From UBA11704 sp964491805 (GTDB lineage: Bacteria > Patescibacteriota > Minisyncoccia > Phycocordibacterales > UBA5272), in contig CAZBGU010000025.1 in the NCBI GenBank assembly GCA_964491805.1, positions 1-10,562 of the forward strand: a stretch of 10,562 bases of DNA, in the 5' to 3' direction. The translations under genes and the position numbers were made by a program. Each line of letters starts with the position of its first letter. Position 1 is the stretch's first letter. Below are positions 1-6,165 of this stretch, piece by piece. Below the pieces are notes generated by a model. That model had not been told where the DNA came from and did not search any database. It worked only from the letters and a program-made list of their open reading frames with translations.

Positions 1-116
1 TACGAATTTCTTGTTGCATATACGATAAATTACTTGTTATTAGACTTGAAGTGCATGTGAGAATACCAAATCCTGACCGCAACATTGTGTGCGGAAAGTA
101 CACTTTTATAGGCCGA

Positions 117-125
117 AGTATATCA
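117..125 (-). promoter_or_regulatory. Candidate extended -10 promoter reading off the left edge
   Basis: Read on the minus strand, TGATATACT is an extended -10 box (TGn plus TATACT) of the same form as the one before the hydrolase gene at 4965. No clear -35 is visible at 16-18 bases. Transcription would run to the left out of the window. An ATG at base 85 starts a frame open to the edge for 28 codons, but it matches no family I know. The rest of bases 1-233 holds only a 5-bp CCGCA/TGCGG hairpin (78-94) without a T-run. I see no tRNA or other recognisable RNA. Confidence 0.3.
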
Positions 126-233
126 CAACAGCACAAATTTTACCAGTCCGCAAGCGTGTATGGTGGGAAATTATTACATAATAAGGAACAAAAGTAAGGG
201 AACAACAACTTTGCTTTTGAACATTCTATAAAC

Positions 234-1121
234 TTACCTGAAAACTTGTAGCTGACTACTAACTAGCCCAAGAATATCTATACCGTTAATCTGAAGATAA
301 AAAACCACCACACCGAGCAACAGTGAAATAAATACAAAAATAAATACTTTTGCAAATAAAAAGATAGACTTTCCAACCAAAAGATCAACAATCCAAGAAA
401 TAAACAAAATAACAAAACTCACGACCACAATAAGTGACGTAAGATATGGAATCTGTTCAGAAATGGTGCTACTAAAAATAAAACCATACGCTGAGTAAAC
501 TCCAGTACTGACCAGGTCCAGATACCCTTTATCAACCAAAAATGGAAGCAATACAGGTGCAGCAAACGCTATACTCAAGAAAAGAAAAAGGATAGAGACT
601 GTAACTTTACAAAACAAGACAAACAGAGATGACTCCTCTACAGTTTGGTTGACGGAAGTCGTTGGTTTAGTTGGCATTCCTATGGTCGAATACTTTCCAT
701 TTTCGATAACCGCTGATGCATTTTTCTGCTTAATTTCCTTGAGCGTCTCTGGGCCACCTGAAATTGTGTTGTACACTTCTTGATTCTGAGAATCTATAGA
801 ATTTTCTCTTTGGGGTATCGTGTCAAAAGTGACTCCGTTGGTGATGACACCTACAGATTCTAACGATCCTTCCAATGTGTCACTTTTTGTATAATCTTTT
901 ACATCACCAATTACACTAGGTTCCATAGGAACTTCCTCCTTAACAGATTGAGGAATTGTTTCAATAATTTTATTCAAACGATCTGTAATTGAACTATCTT
1001 CATGGTTGATGTTATCTGTTGACGACAACAAACCCTCTTGAAGAGGACCATTTTCAGAAACTGAAGATGTAAAAGCACCGACGCTGTTTTTTGTTTGCAG
1101 ATCTGTACTTTCCGTTTTCAT
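234..1121 (-). CDS. Hypothetical membrane protein, polar N-terminus with three C-terminal membrane segments
   Basis: I do not recognise this 295-residue protein. Residues 1 to about 162 are polar, rich in Ser, Thr, Glu, Asp and Asn, without Cys and with little hydrophobic core, so probably disordered or extended. Three strongly hydrophobic segments follow at about 165-193, 225-247 and 255-276, then a short amphipathic tail. A long soluble N-terminus anchored by a small helical bundle is what can be seen; no catalytic motif is evident. The frame stays open upstream to a GTG at 1160, but I chose the ATG at 1121 because a TATACT -10 box (1134-1139, minus) lies within that extension, 12 bases before this ATG. 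The gene lies 84 bases downstream of the M3 peptidase with no terminator between, so read-through is possible. It is AT-richer than its neighbours (one sampled 60-base line, 301-360, is 30% GC). Confidence 0.7.
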   Translation of the reverse strand: MKTESTDLQTKNSVGAFTSSVSENGPLQEGLLSSTDNINHEDSSITDRLNKIIETIPQSVKEEVPMEPSVIGDVKDYTKSDTLEGSLESVGVITNGVTFDTIPQRENSIDSQNQEVYNTISGGPETLKEIKQKNASAVIENGKYSTIGMPTKPTTSVNQTVEESSLFVLFCKVTVSILFLFLSIAFAAPVLLPFLVDKGYLDLVSTGVYSAYGFIFSSTISEQIPYLTSLIVVVSFVILFISWIVDLLVGKSIFLFAKVFIFVFISLLLGVVVFYLQINGIDILGLVSSQLQVFR

Positions 1122-1133
1122 ACCTATGCTGCA

Positions 1134-1139
1134 AGTATA
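1134..1139 (-). promoter_or_regulatory. -10 box of the hypothetical membrane protein gene
   Basis: TATACT on the minus strand ends 12 bases before the ATG at 1121, which would give an untranslated leader of only about 5 bases. No convincing -35 is seen (TAGTGC at a 17-base spacing is a poor match). A perfect AGGAGG occurs further upstream on the same strand (1188-1193), but it is too far from either start to act on this gene. Confidence 0.35.
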
Positions 1140-1205
1140 ATACACACAGAAGATAAGCACTAGCTACTGTTTTACAAATAAGAACAACCTCCTTGCTTAC
1201 CTTAC

Positions 1206-3218
1206 TTACCCGATCACCTCTCTTAAGAACGCTTTATTATTTGGTGCGCGACCAAGAAAGTTCTTGATAAGTTTCATTTCGTCATCGCTACTCCCCTTCT
1301 CAAGGACTTCATGACGCCACTTCATACCAACTTCAGTATTAGTCATTACATTCTTATTGCCCTTAGTTTTAAAACTTTCAAATGCATCACATGCATAGAC
1401 GAGTGCCCAGAGATACGAATAGTACCCAGCGTCATAGCCAACAAGATGACCAAACCCTGCGGGGAATAACGTCTCCTTCTCTGGTAGTTCGATATTGAAA
1501 TATGCTTTATTCATCTTTATGTATGCAGCACGTGCATCTTTTACTTTACCTGTGTGAATATCTAGATCAAGCTTACCTTGTATGAGCTGGCGTGTGTAAA
1601 AGTATGCATTCTGGAATGTCTTACCCTTAATGATTCTATCGATCATCGCCTCGTCCATTGCTGCACCTGTCTCAAAGTGAGATGTAAGCTTGGTAAGAAC
1701 TTCTTTGTTCCATACCCAGTTCTCCATAATCTGTGATGGCGTCTCAACGAAATCCCATGCAACGTTAGCCCCCGCTTGTGACTCATGGCGCGCACGAGAT
1801 AGCGTCATATGGAGAAGATGACCGAACTCATGGAAGAGTGTCTCCACTTCACCAATAGAGAGAAGTGATGGCGTCACATTCTTCCCCTTCTTTGTTGGCA
1901 TAGGGAAATTACATACCATTGAAGAAAATGGTGCAGTGTACTCCTCTGTCTTATACCCCTCCTCATGTGGAACAACCACATCAAACATCGCAGCATGACT
2001 GAACTTACCCTCACGAGGGAAAAGATCGAGCGCGAAGTATCCAACAAGTGTTCCATCAGCGTCGTTGATCTGATACATCTTCACGTCCTTATGCCAGAGT
2101 GGTACCGAGTACTCAGCGATAACGATTGAAAAGAGATTTTCACACAATACGAACAATTCTTTCATCACATGATCAAGTGGGAAGTATGCTCGCACGGCCT
2201 CAGGGTCAAGATCATATAGCTTCTTCTTGAGTGATGTTGCAACAAAACTAAGATCGTAGTGCTCAAGCTTCTTGACACCAAGTGTCTTAGCATGAGCTGT
2301 AAGATCCTTAAGATTTTTCTTTGCCATTGGAGCAAGCGTCTTAAGAAGTTGACCTTGGAACTCGTCTACATTCTTGGCACTCTTTGCCATACGATTCTCT
2401 GTTCTAAAATCAGCATGATGCTTATAACCCAAGATAGTTGCAATCTCATGACGAAGTGTCACAAGCTCTTCGATGATCTTGAGATTCTTTGCACCACCTT
2501 TCTTCAAATTCTTAAGTGCAAGCTCTTCACGCTTCTTTCTGTTCTCCGCCTCACCTAAAAATGGGAAGATGTGAGGATACTGAAGTGAGACAATGTACCT
2601 GCCGTCAGTGTGGCGTGGTAGTGACTGTGTGAAGCGCGGTGACATGCCAGCAAGCTCTTCCTCTGTACACACAATATAATCTTGGTAGTCGTTGATATTT
2701 TGTCTAAACATGATAGACAGTTTGGATGATTTCTTAAGGAGAATCTTAAGACGTTTCTGCTTAGTCTCATCGAGATCAAAACCCATACGACGATATTCAC
2801 GAAGTGTCTCTTCAAGTAAACGAATATCCTCCTTGCGAAGTGTCTTCTTCTCATCAGCAAAATTACCTTCGTAGTATTCAACAAGCGAGATATAGAGATC
2901 ACGATCATATTCAATGTCTACCATCTTCTGTGAAAGATCAGTTGCAACAGCATTAGCAGCATCACGTACATCTTTCTTTGGCGACACCTCAGATAGCAGG
3001 CCCATCTTACTAAAAAAACTTTTGAAGATATCATCGCATCGCTCAAGAGCGTACACAGTGTTAAGAAATGTTCTATTCTCAGGAAGAATACTTTTGATTG
3101 TGGCATAGGCATGCTTTTTATGAGCGATATACTCTGTAGCCTTTTTCTCCATGTCCTTCGGAGTCATTTTTACCCAAGCAAAATCTGTAGCAGTTAATGG
3201 CAGTGTTTTTGTGATCAT
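1206..3218 (-). CDS. M3 family zinc oligopeptidase (thimet oligopeptidase / PrlC / Dcp type)
   Basis: This 670-residue protein is a cytosolic metallopeptidase that should cut short peptides, completing intracellular protein turnover. The zinc motif HEFGH is at residues 463-467 (in FHEFGHLLH), with the third ligand Glu at 492 in DFVETPSQIMENW, a signature of subfamily M3A. The conserved GHLVGYDAGYYSYLW block, with the Tyr residues that bind substrate and stabilise the transition state in this family, is at 590-604. The N-terminal two thirds is helical and charged, as in the family, and the length matches the usual 650-700. No signal peptide is seen. I chose the ATG at 3218 and not the in-frame ATG at 3275, since the latter would code through a terminator hairpin and the gene's own -10 box. 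It is a single gene with its own promoter, expressed separately from the coaE-like gene upstream. Whether it is PrlC-like or Dcp-like (dipeptidyl carboxypeptidase) cannot be settled by eye. Confidence 0.96.
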   Translation of the reverse strand: MITKTLPLTATDFAWVKMTPKDMEKKATEYIAHKKHAYATIKSILPENRTFLNTVYALERCDDIFKSFFSKMGLLSEVSPKKDVRDAANAVATDLSQKMVDIEYDRDLYISLVEYYEGNFADEKKTLRKEDIRLLEETLREYRRMGFDLDETKQKRLKILLKKSSKLSIMFRQNINDYQDYIVCTEEELAGMSPRFTQSLPRHTDGRYIVSLQYPHIFPFLGEAENRKKREELALKNLKKGGAKNLKIIEELVTLRHEIATILGYKHHADFRTENRMAKSAKNVDEFQGQLLKTLAPMAKKNLKDLTAHAKTLGVKKLEHYDLSFVATSLKKKLYDLDPEAVRAYFPLDHVMKELFVLCENLFSIVIAEYSVPLWHKDVKMYQINDADGTLVGYFALDLFPREGKFSHAAMFDVVVPHEEGYKTEEYTAPFSSMVCNFPMPTKKGKNVTPSLLSIGEVETLFHEFGHLLHMTLSRARHESQAGANVAWDFVETPSQIMENWVWNKEVLTKLTSHFETGAAMDEAMIDRIIKGKTFQNAYFYTRQLIQGKLDLDIHTGKVKDARAAYIKMNKAYFNIELPEKETLFPAGFGHLVGYDAGYYSYLWALVYACDAFESFKTKGNKNVMTNTEVGMKWRHEVLEKGSSDDEMKLIKNFLGRAPNNKAFLREVIG

Positions 3219-3228
3219 AATAGTTACT

Positions 3229-3237
3229 ATTCTAGCA
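3229..3237 (-). promoter_or_regulatory. Extended -10 promoter of the M3 peptidase gene
   Basis: TGCTAGAAT on the minus strand is an extended -10 (TGn plus TAGAAT, 5 of 6 to consensus) that ends 10 bases before the ATG at 3218. The predicted transcript would have a leader of about 3-4 bases and no Shine-Dalgarno. The box begins only 4 bases after the T-run of the preceding terminator, so terminator and promoter are packed back to back. Confidence 0.5.
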
Positions 3238-3241
3238 TATA

Positions 3242-3272
3242 CAAAAAACAAACCAGACGCGCAAACGCCTGG
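3242..3272 (-). terminator. Intrinsic terminator after the coaE-like gene
   Basis: On the minus strand CCAGGCG pairs with CGTCTGG (7 pairs, one G-U) around a 6-base loop, followed by TTTGTTTTTT. It lies 52 bases beyond the coaE-like stop codon and should end the folB-tag-coaE transcript. On the plus strand the G-U becomes an A-C mismatch and there is no T-run, so the signal is directional. Confidence 0.7.
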
Positions 3273-3282
3273 CATGTTGTGT

Positions 3283-3304
3283 CATTGATGTCTGTCCATC
3301 AATG
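3283..3304 (-). repeat. Perfect 8-bp inverted repeat between coaE-like stop and terminator
   Basis: CATTGATG and CATCAATG flank a 6-base spacer, forming a perfect 8-bp hairpin 19 bases after the coaE-like stop codon. There is no T-run of its own; the intrinsic terminator follows 10 bases later. It may be an mRNA 3'-end stabiliser, a first pause hairpin of a tandem terminator, or an operator for the adjacent peptidase promoter. Confidence 0.45.
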
Positions 3305-3323
3305 AAGGTAATGGTCAATCAGG

Positions 3324-3974
3324 TCAGGGTGAGGTCAAACGTTCACAAATCTGCCTTGCCAAGGTGAGCATTTCATCAACTGGGCACTCAGTTGAAAAAT
3401 GAGTGGCTTGTGCATCGATACCAAGCACAAACAACTCATCATCAGTTGGTTGCATACCCATGATGGCAAGATACATCTCATCGCTTATCCTTGGATTGCG
3501 AAGTCGCAACCTCTCGAGACGAACTTCTTGACTGCAGTGAAGGACGACTGTTTCGTGCGGTTGCAACAATGAGTGCCAACCATTTGCTAGCGCTGTAGCG
3601 CTTTCAACAACGACCACGCTTACATTGTCATCAACAAAGGCCGCAGCGATCCTTGCCTTCAACTCCTCAAGAAGGCAGCCAGAGAAGGTTGCCGAGAGGG
3701 CTTCAAGCCTTTCTTTGCACGCCAACATCTGGACCGCATCAAGCGAGAAGAACAACGCACGCAGAAGATCCTTGTCCGGACTACCGTCTGGACGAAGTAC
3801 ATCTATTCCAAACAGAATGTGTAGGACCGGTCTATTGCGTACCTGGTAGACGACTTCCTTAAAGAGATCATCCATGGAGATCACAGTTACTCCATGCTTC
3901 TCCATCTCATGGAGAATCGTGCTCTTGCCAGAACCAACGAGCCCAGACAGGAGAACAACTTTTCCTTGACACAT
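3324..3974 (-). CDS. coaE: Dephospho-CoA kinase-like P-loop kinase
   Basis: This 216-residue protein resembles CoaE, which phosphorylates the ribose 3'-hydroxyl of dephospho-CoA in the last step of CoA synthesis. The P-loop GLVGSGKST is at residues 11-19. VISMDDLFKEVV (31-42) matches the CoaE segment around the catalytic Asp. The FGIDVLRPDGSPDKDLLRALFF block (55-76) matches the CoaE 'fG..l..dG.idR..Lr..vF' pattern. VVVESATALANG (121-132) stands where CoaE normally has a DxPLLFE-like strand, and the lid and C-terminus (RLRLRNPRIS, then QPTDDE and the AQATHF strand) follow the CoaE order but are diverged. A related nucleoside or nucleotide kinase therefore remains possible. I chose the ATG at 3974 because GGAG lies 8 bases upstream; the frame extends to a TTG at 4016, across a terminator-like hairpin. 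It ends in TGA. Sampled lines are 50-53% GC, above most of the window. It is downstream of tag by 44 bases. Confidence 0.75.
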   Translation of the reverse strand: MCQGKVVLLSGLVGSGKSTILHEMEKHGVTVISMDDLFKEVVYQVRNRPVLHILFGIDVLRPDGSPDKDLLRALFFSLDAVQMLACKERLEALSATFSGCLLEELKARIAAAFVDDNVSVVVVESATALANGWHSLLQPHETVVLHCSQEVRLERLRLRNPRISDEMYLAIMGMQPTDDELFVLGIDAQATHFSTECPVDEMLTLARQICERLTSP

Positions 3975-3982
3975 GATGTGTG

Positions 3983-3986
3983 CTCC
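3983..3986 (-). promoter_or_regulatory. Shine-Dalgarno of the coaE-like gene
   Basis: GGAG on the minus strand lies 8 bases before the ATG at 3974. It is the only well-spaced Shine-Dalgarno I see in the window and it decides the start against the upstream TTG at 4016. Its presence on an operon-internal gene contrasts with the leaderless-type starts of promoter-proximal genes. Confidence 0.55.
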
Positions 3987-4006
3987 AAAAAAACCCGTAA
4001 GAACGG
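3987..4006 (-). terminator. Weak terminator or attenuator between tag and the coaE-like gene
   Basis: On the minus strand CCGT and ACGG form a 4-bp stem with a TCTT loop, followed directly by G and seven T residues. The stem is short, so termination is likely partial. It lies 12 bases after the tag stop and just before the GGAG of the coaE-like gene, for which I see no separate promoter; partial read-through would lower coaE-like expression relative to folB-tag. Confidence 0.4.
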
Positions 4007-4018
4007 TATGGATCAATA

Positions 4019-4570
4019 CTACACACTAGAGATGCAAACGTCAACGCGCTTTACATACATACCACAAAGCTTATCATGTGCGCCAGGCAGCATGCCGATA
4101 CTCATCAAGAACTCTCCAACAATTTCTCCTCCAACGAACTTGAAATGCCGCCTGAAAAGCTTCACCCATGCCTGTTTATCATGCTTCAAATCTTCACCAT
4201 GAGCATCAAGCCACTTCCTAAAACTTCCATTTTCTTTTTGCAACACAAGTATCTTCTGCGCATTATATATCGCGGCGGCGATCTTCAATCTATTACGAAT
4301 AATACCCGCATCATTCATCAATCGCGCAAAATATTTCTCGTCGTACTTTGCAACTTTTTTGATAGTGAAGTTATGGTACGCCTTACGGAATCCTTGCTCT
4401 TTCTTAAGAATAGTCCTCCACGAAAGCCCTGCTTGATTGATCTCCATAACCAGACGACCGAATAGTTCGTTATCATCGTCAATTGGCACACCATACTGTT
4501 GATCATGGTAGATCTTATCAACATCATGCTCATCGGTAATTGTTGCTACATACGCGCAATAAGGGTGCAT
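4019..4570 (-). CDS. tag: DNA-3-methyladenine glycosylase I
   Basis: This 183-residue enzyme excises 3-methyladenine from alkylated DNA, starting base-excision repair. It follows E. coli Tag closely from end to end. The zinc-snap ligands are all present: Cys5, His22, His165 and Cys169 (HxxxC). The catalytic-pocket Glu43 and Trp51 lie in the family block EINQAGLSWRTILKK. Further family landmarks are the DAGIIRNRLKI helix (87-97) and FKFVG (144-148). The insertion before FKFVG is shorter than in E. coli. The ATG at 4570 is one base after the folB stop codon, which indicates translational coupling in a folB-tag operon; there is no strong Shine-Dalgarno. The start is supported because the zinc ligand Cys5 falls at the expected distance from the N-terminus. 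Confidence 0.95.
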   Translation of the reverse strand: MHPYCAYVATITDEHDVDKIYHDQQYGVPIDDDNELFGRLVMEINQAGLSWRTILKKEQGFRKAYHNFTIKKVAKYDEKYFARLMNDAGIIRNRLKIAAAIYNAQKILVLQKENGSFRKWLDAHGEDLKHDKQAWVKLFRRHFKFVGGEIVGEFLMSIGMLPGAHDKLCGMYVKRVDVCISSV

Positions 4571-4571
4571 G

Positions 4572-4919
4572 TTATTTATTTCTTACAATAGCAACTCCTG
4601 GCACACAATCACTCCAAACATCAGGTTTTGCAATATCCACTTGAACCGTAAGTGCTTTTGGGTGATGAAGCACACTTGCAGCAATCTCTTCCGCAAGTGA
4701 CTCGATAAGGTCATGAGGACTCCTCATAAGAATCTCATGCACCGCTTTGCGAATAAGTTCATAGTTAAGCGTCTCCTGAAGGTTGTCACTCTCCCCGGCA
4801 CGTCTCACATCACACGTGACAACAACACTTACTACAAATCGTTGTGCTTTAGCATGCTCCTCTTTATAGTAACCGTGCTTTGCAACAACAGTATAGTTTT
4901 TGAGATAGACGAGATCCAT
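4572..4919 (-). CDS. folB: Dihydroneopterin aldolase
   Basis: This 115-residue protein matches FolB, which splits 7,8-dihydroneopterin to 6-hydroxymethyl-dihydropterin and glycolaldehyde in tetrahydrofolate synthesis and works as a ring-shaped homo-oligomer. The N-terminal HGYYKEEHAKAQRF (15-28) matches the 'HGvf.eE...gQrF' motif. AGESDNLQETLNYELI (41-56) contains the conserved Tyr53. LIESLAEEIA (71-80) contains the pterin-binding Glu73, and Lys98 in the terminal strand is the expected catalytic Lys. The length is usual for the family. The partner genes folK, folP, folE and folC are not in the window. It is first in an operon with tag (gap of one base) and probably the coaE-like gene. A TATACT -10 box 7 bases before the ATG predicts a leaderless mRNA. 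Dihydroneopterin triphosphate epimerase (FolX-like) is an alternative activity in the same fold. Confidence 0.92.
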   Translation of the reverse strand: MDLVYLKNYTVVAKHGYYKEEHAKAQRFVVSVVVTCDVRRAGESDNLQETLNYELIRKAVHEILMRSPHDLIESLAEEIAASVLHHPKALTVQVDIAKPDVWSDCVPGVAIVRNK

Positions 4920-4926
4920 AAAAAGT

Positions 4927-4932
4927 AGTATA
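4927..4932 (-). promoter_or_regulatory. -10 box of folB
   Basis: TATACT on the minus strand ends 7 bases before the folB ATG, so the transcript would start at or next to the start codon. It mirrors the plus-strand TATACT at 4951-4956 with 18 bases between, so the -35 position of each promoter falls on the -10 of the other. Confidence 0.5.
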
Positions 4933-4947
4933 CATCAAAAAAGACAA

Positions 4948-4956
4948 TGATATACT
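4948..4956 (+). promoter_or_regulatory. Extended -10 promoter of the alpha/beta-hydrolase gene
   Basis: TGATATACT is an extended -10 that ends 8 bases before the ATG at 4965, giving a leader of about 1-2 bases. An in-frame ATG at 4947 overlaps this box, which argues against its use as the start codon. There is no -35-like hexamer; the -35 position overlaps the oppositely oriented folB -10. Confidence 0.5.
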
Positions 4957-4964
4957 CACCAGAT

Positions 4965-5666
4965 ATGAAAAATTTGTTGTCATGGATAGCCGATTATTAT
5001 TATCTGATAAAGGGAACAGTACAGGGTGTGATGTATAGAAATTCACCTCAACATTATCTTGGGTATGTTGTAGAAGGGAAGGTGCCTGTTATTCTCATTC
5101 CTGGTATTTTAGAAAAGTGGGGTTTCTTAAAAGATCTTGGTGACAAAATCTCTCTTCAAGGGCACCCAGTATACGTTCTTCCTCGTCTTGGGTATAATCT
5201 CTTTTCTATACCAAGTTCTGCAAAAATGATTCACACTTTTATCGACAAGGTCACCAAAGAACACAAAGAGTTCAAAAATGCAGTAATCGTAGCGCATAGC
5301 AAAGGAGGACTTATTGGAAAATATTTTTTGACACACTACAACGAACACAATCTTGTTACGGGGATGATTTCTATTGCAACCCCTTACTCGGGTTCTCACA
5401 TGGCAAACAACATTCCTCTTACTGCCATACAAGAGTTACGACAAGAAAGTAAGGTGATACAAAACCTTATGCAATCACAAGAAGTAAATCATCGTATCAT
5501 ATCGATCATCCCAGAGTACGATAACCATGTATGGTCAGAAAAAGGAAGTTACCTGGAAGGTGCTAAAAATATACATGTACCTATACACGGTCATCATAAA
5601 GTGGTTTTTGATAAAGGTATCCAGGAACTCATTCTTAACATTATTACATCTTGGACTAATAACTAA
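4965..5666 (+). CDS. Alpha/beta-hydrolase, lipase/esterase-like
   Basis: This 233-residue protein has the order of a small alpha/beta-hydrolase. A strand and oxyanion loop VPVILIPGIL are at 41-50. The nucleophile elbow VAHSKGG gives Ser112, with Ala in place of the first Gly of GxSxG, as in several lipases and PGAP1-like enzymes. Ser112 is followed by a hydrophobic helix, ISIATPYSGS (136-145) matches the lipase 'iaTPh.GS' motif, Asp186 is in IPEYDNHVW, and His210 or His211 is in HGHHKVV. The full triad is thus present and the likely reaction is hydrolysis of an acyl ester of unknown substrate. There is no signal peptide, though the first 25 residues are hydrophobic and aromatic and could touch the membrane. 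It is the only plus-strand gene I accept. Its stop overlaps the TrmH stop by 4 bases, tail to tail. Confidence 0.88.
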   Translation: MKNLLSWIADYYYLIKGTVQGVMYRNSPQHYLGYVVEGKVPVILIPGILEKWGFLKDLGDKISLQGHPVYVLPRLGYNLFSIPSSAKMIHTFIDKVTKEHKEFKNAVIVAHSKGGLIGKYFLTHYNEHNLVTGMISIATPYSGSHMANNIPLTAIQELRQESKVIQNLMQSQEVNHRIISIIPEYDNHVWSEKGSYLEGAKNIHVPIHGHHKVVFDKGIQELILNIITSWTNN

Positions 5667-6133
5667 AGCCCAAGTATCCGATACACCCCTACCCCAAATG
5701 CAATTGTCACATTGAGTGACTCTTTGGTGCCAAGCATAGGAATCTCTGCAACCACATCACAAACCTCAAGCACGTCCGGTGTCATTCCAGTAACCTCTGG
5801 ACCAACAATAAAGGCAATGTTTTCTTTCCCTTCTATCGATACTCCCTTATAATCGACAGAATTTTTATCTTGTTCAAATGCAATCACATAATACCCCTCT
5901 TTCTTTAGTACTTGTAGAGCACTTCTTGTGTCTTCATGATATTCCCATGTCACTCTATCCTCTGCACCAAGAGCAACTTTTGCAAAATCTTTACGAGGGA
6001 AACCTTTCTTATCAAGCGGAGTCGGAGTGGTTCCAGTAAGCACAAGATGCGCAATACCACAGGCATTCGCAGTACGAAAAATGGACCCCACATTATGTAC
6101 ACTCCGTAAATTATCTAACACTGCAATTTTCAT
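5663..6133 (-). CDS. SpoU/TrmH family RNA 2'-O-methyltransferase
   Basis: This 156-residue SPOUT enzyme transfers a methyl group from S-adenosylmethionine to a ribose 2'-hydroxyl of tRNA or rRNA. All three family motifs are present: motif 1 LDNLRSVHNVGSIFRTAN (6-23) with Asn14 and catalytic Arg20; motif 2 FIVGPEVTGM (108-117) with Glu113; and motif 3 IPMLGTKESLNVTIAFG (131-147) with Ser139, Leu140 and Asn141 of the knot. KVALGAEDRVTW (52-63) is also typical. It consists of the catalytic domain alone, without the N-terminal RNA-binding extension of RlmB-type enzymes, so the RNA target cannot be assigned. The ATG at 6133 starts directly at motif 1. It lies 32 bases downstream of the lycopene-cyclase-type gene and may be co-transcribed; a TATCAT 9 bases before the ATG is a weak separate -10. 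Confidence 0.94.
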   Translation of the reverse strand: MKIAVLDNLRSVHNVGSIFRTANACGIAHLVLTGTTPTPLDKKGFPRKDFAKVALGAEDRVTWEYHEDTRSALQVLKKEGYYVIAFEQDKNSVDYKGVSIEGKENIAFIVGPEVTGMTPDVLEVCDVVAEIPMLGTKESLNVTIAFGVGVYRILGL

Positions 6134-6165
6134 GTATATACTATGATATAGCGTTACAATAAAAA

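Noticed and set aside
1..85. Minus-strand frame open from an ATG at 85 to the left edge
   Set aside because: Only 28 codons, no recognisable motif, and a stop-free run of this length is common by chance. Flanking sequence is needed.
78..94. Hairpin CCGCA/TGCGG as a terminator or structured RNA
   Set aside because: Only 5 bp, no T-run on either strand, and no surrounding pairing that suggests an RNA gene.
1122..1160. N-terminal extension of the left membrane protein from a GTG at 1160
   Set aside because: It would cover the TATACT box, and the AGGAGG at 1188-1193 is 27 bases from the GTG, too far to serve it.
2555..2914. Other long open frames inside the M3 peptidase
   Set aside because: They overlap a gene with clear family motifs and have shadow-like compositions rich in Arg, Leu and Ser.
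3219..3275. In-frame ATG at 3275 as the start of the M3 peptidase
   Set aside because: It lies upstream of the terminator hairpin, T-run and the -10 box; the added residues match nothing in the family.
3312..3336. Three GGTCA copies at the end of the coaE-like gene as direct repeats
   Set aside because: Spacing is irregular and two of the copies are in or next to codons of the C-terminus; probably chance.
3975..4016. TTG start for the coaE-like gene at 4016
   Set aside because: The extension runs through the terminator-like hairpin, and the ATG at 3974 has a well-spaced GGAG and a P-loop at the usual distance.
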